Part shown: positions 4,770 to 5,397 of the stretch, piece after piece
Layout of the letters: each line of letters starts with the position of its first letter
Position numbering within the stretch: position 1 is the stretch's first letter
NCBI GenBank assembly: GCA_018056405.1
Contig: JAGPFT010000233.1
Location: 1-5,397, forward strand
DNA from: Anaerolineae bacterium
GTDB lineage: Bacteria > Chloroflexota > Anaerolineae > Aggregatilineales > Aggregatilineaceae
Reading direction: 5' to 3'
Length of the DNA: 5,397 bases
The notes under the pieces: model-generated
The model's input: the letters and a program-made list of their open reading frames with translations, nothing else
Databases searched by the model: none
What the model was told of the DNA's origin: nothing
Position numbers and translations under genes: made by a program

Positions 4770-4864
4770 ACCTCACCCCCGCTCGGCGCTCACGCGCCTC
4801 GCCGCCCCCTCTCCGTCCACGGAGAGGGAGAAAGGCCGAGCGCAGCAAGGCCAGGGGGTGAGGT
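4770..4864 (-). repeat. Class A nested palindromic repeat, copy 3, inverted (95 bp)
   Basis: Outer arms ACCTCACCCCC (4770-4780) and GGGGGTGAGGT (4854-4864) are perfect. The middle arms GCTCGGC (4781-4787) and GCCGAGC (4835-4841) are also perfect. The inner CCCTCTCCGT (4807-4816) pairs with ACGGAGAGGG (4819-4828). Its internal words occur in the reverse order to copies 1 and 2: the TGGCC-type side is on the right as GGCCAGGGGG. It is therefore inserted in the opposite orientation. Its right end is followed by TCAA and its left end preceded by CCAA. Confidence 0.85.
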
Positions 4865-4997
4865 CAACGAGCGCGCAGGAGAGCAACGCCCACGTGTCCG
4901 GCACGGTATCCGCCCCCATTCGTTCATCTGCATCAAACTCGCTCCTACAAGCGGCTACCGATCATGATCATCAAGACGCATTAGAGAGACTGCGCGC

Positions 4998-5397
4998 ATG
5001 AACGACACCCCACCCGAAGATCGCCTCACACCGGCTGAGCCATCGCGCCGCTCGCCGCCGGAGCGCCGCAAGCGGCCCACGCCGCCGCCCTCGGCGCGTC
5101 GCCTGCCGGTCACGACGGTGACGCCGCAGTTCGCCGGCGAGCAGGAAGGAGTGCCGCCCCCCGTCCCCTCGCGCCCGCAGCAGCCGCCCCGCCGCCGCAA
5201 GCAGCAAGGCTACGCGCGCGCTGCGCTGATCGGCATGGCGCTGGCGCTGCCACTGTTCCTGGTGGCGCTGTTGCTGCCGCCCTTCTCCTTGCTCGATGCA
5301 GCGGAGATCGCGGACAATGTGCTGGGGGGCAAGGGCGACACGCCGAAGGGCACGCCGTCCAGCGCCGACCGGCTCACGCTGGCGGCGGAGTCGCCAC
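4998..5397 (+). CDS. N-terminal part of a Pro/Arg-rich single-pass membrane protein (cut by window end)
   Basis: The frame is open from ATG 4998 to the window edge, giving 133 residues and no stop. Residues 1-73 are hydrophilic and rich in Pro, Arg and Ser, with clusters such as PERRKRPTPPP (20-31) and PPRRRKQQ (63-70). One hydrophobic segment follows at about 74-95 (ALIGMALALPLFLVALLLPP), and then a polar, probably extracytoplasmic part begins (about 100 onward). The basic residues before the segment fit the positive-inside rule, giving an N-in signal-anchor topology. The family cannot be recognised because the functional domain lies beyond the window. The leader is weak: GAGAG at 4984-4988 is nine bases before the ATG. 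A 10-bp palindrome GATCATGATC (4960-4969) lies upstream. Codon use resembles the neighbouring genes (GC-rich third positions). Confidence 0.75.
   Translation, partial: MNDTPPEDRLTPAEPSRRSPPERRKRPTPPPSARRLPVTTVTPQFAGEQEGVPPPVPSRPQQPPRRRKQQGYARAALIGMALALPLFLVALLLPPFSLLDAAEIADNVLGGKGDTPKGTPSSADRLTLAAESP

Noticed and set aside
4653..4967. 104-codon plus-strand open frame
   Set aside because: It runs through class A repeat copy 3, has no clear ribosome binding site and encodes no recognisable domain.
4955..5207. Minus-strand open frames opposite the 5' part of the truncated membrane protein gene
   Set aside because: They are Gly/Arg-rich mirror frames of the Pro/Arg-rich tail. The plus-strand frame has a plausible tail-plus-membrane-segment design and stays open to the window edge.

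Overview
The window is GC-rich bacterial DNA with two long gene-poor stretches packed with GC-rich hairpin repeats. Its best fit is a member of the Chloroflexota (Anaerolineae/Caldilineae-like). The reasons are the secreted SH3b-SH3b-glycosidase architecture, a short-leader PEBP lipoprotein, a Pro/Arg-rich single-pass membrane protein, and intergenic hairpins of the CCCCCTCTCC/GGAGAGGGGG and GTAGGGGCG types. That placement is inferred from style, not from a marker gene.

Layout: (1) 1-106 holds two GTAGGGG-type palindromes and a solo end of a larger repeat. (2) 107-1363, minus strand, encodes an SbcD/Mre11-type nuclease subunit. Its Shine-Dalgarno sequence and start codon lie inside an in-phase heptanucleotide array (1361-1402). 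(3) 1511-2095, minus strand, encodes a YbhB/YbcL-family (PEBP) lipoprotein, followed by a second, GGTGATT-type heptamer run. (4) 2096-2833 is a divergent intergenic region of about 740 bp containing two ~95-bp nested palindromes (class A), two small covarying hairpins (class B), one perfect GTAGGGGCG hairpin (class C) and a G-rich imperfect one. (5) 2834-4465, plus strand, encodes a secreted protein with two SH3b domains and a complete clan GH-A-like TIM barrel. (6) 4466-4997 carries two more class B hairpins, a non-repetitive spacer and a third class A copy in inverted orientation. (7) 4998-5397, plus strand, is the start of a membrane-anchored protein cut by the window edge.

The genes do not form an obvious pathway. 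sbcD and the PEBP gene share a strand and could be co-transcribed. The glycosidase and the last gene are each separated from their neighbours by repeats and are probably single units acting at the cell surface. I see no defence system, CRISPR array, transposase, integrase or RNA gene. The most notable content is the repeat biology: nested palindromes with near-constant length, class B hairpins whose stems change by compensatory substitutions while the loop is kept, an inverted pair of class A elements bracketing the glycosidase gene, and the heptamer array that includes a translation start.
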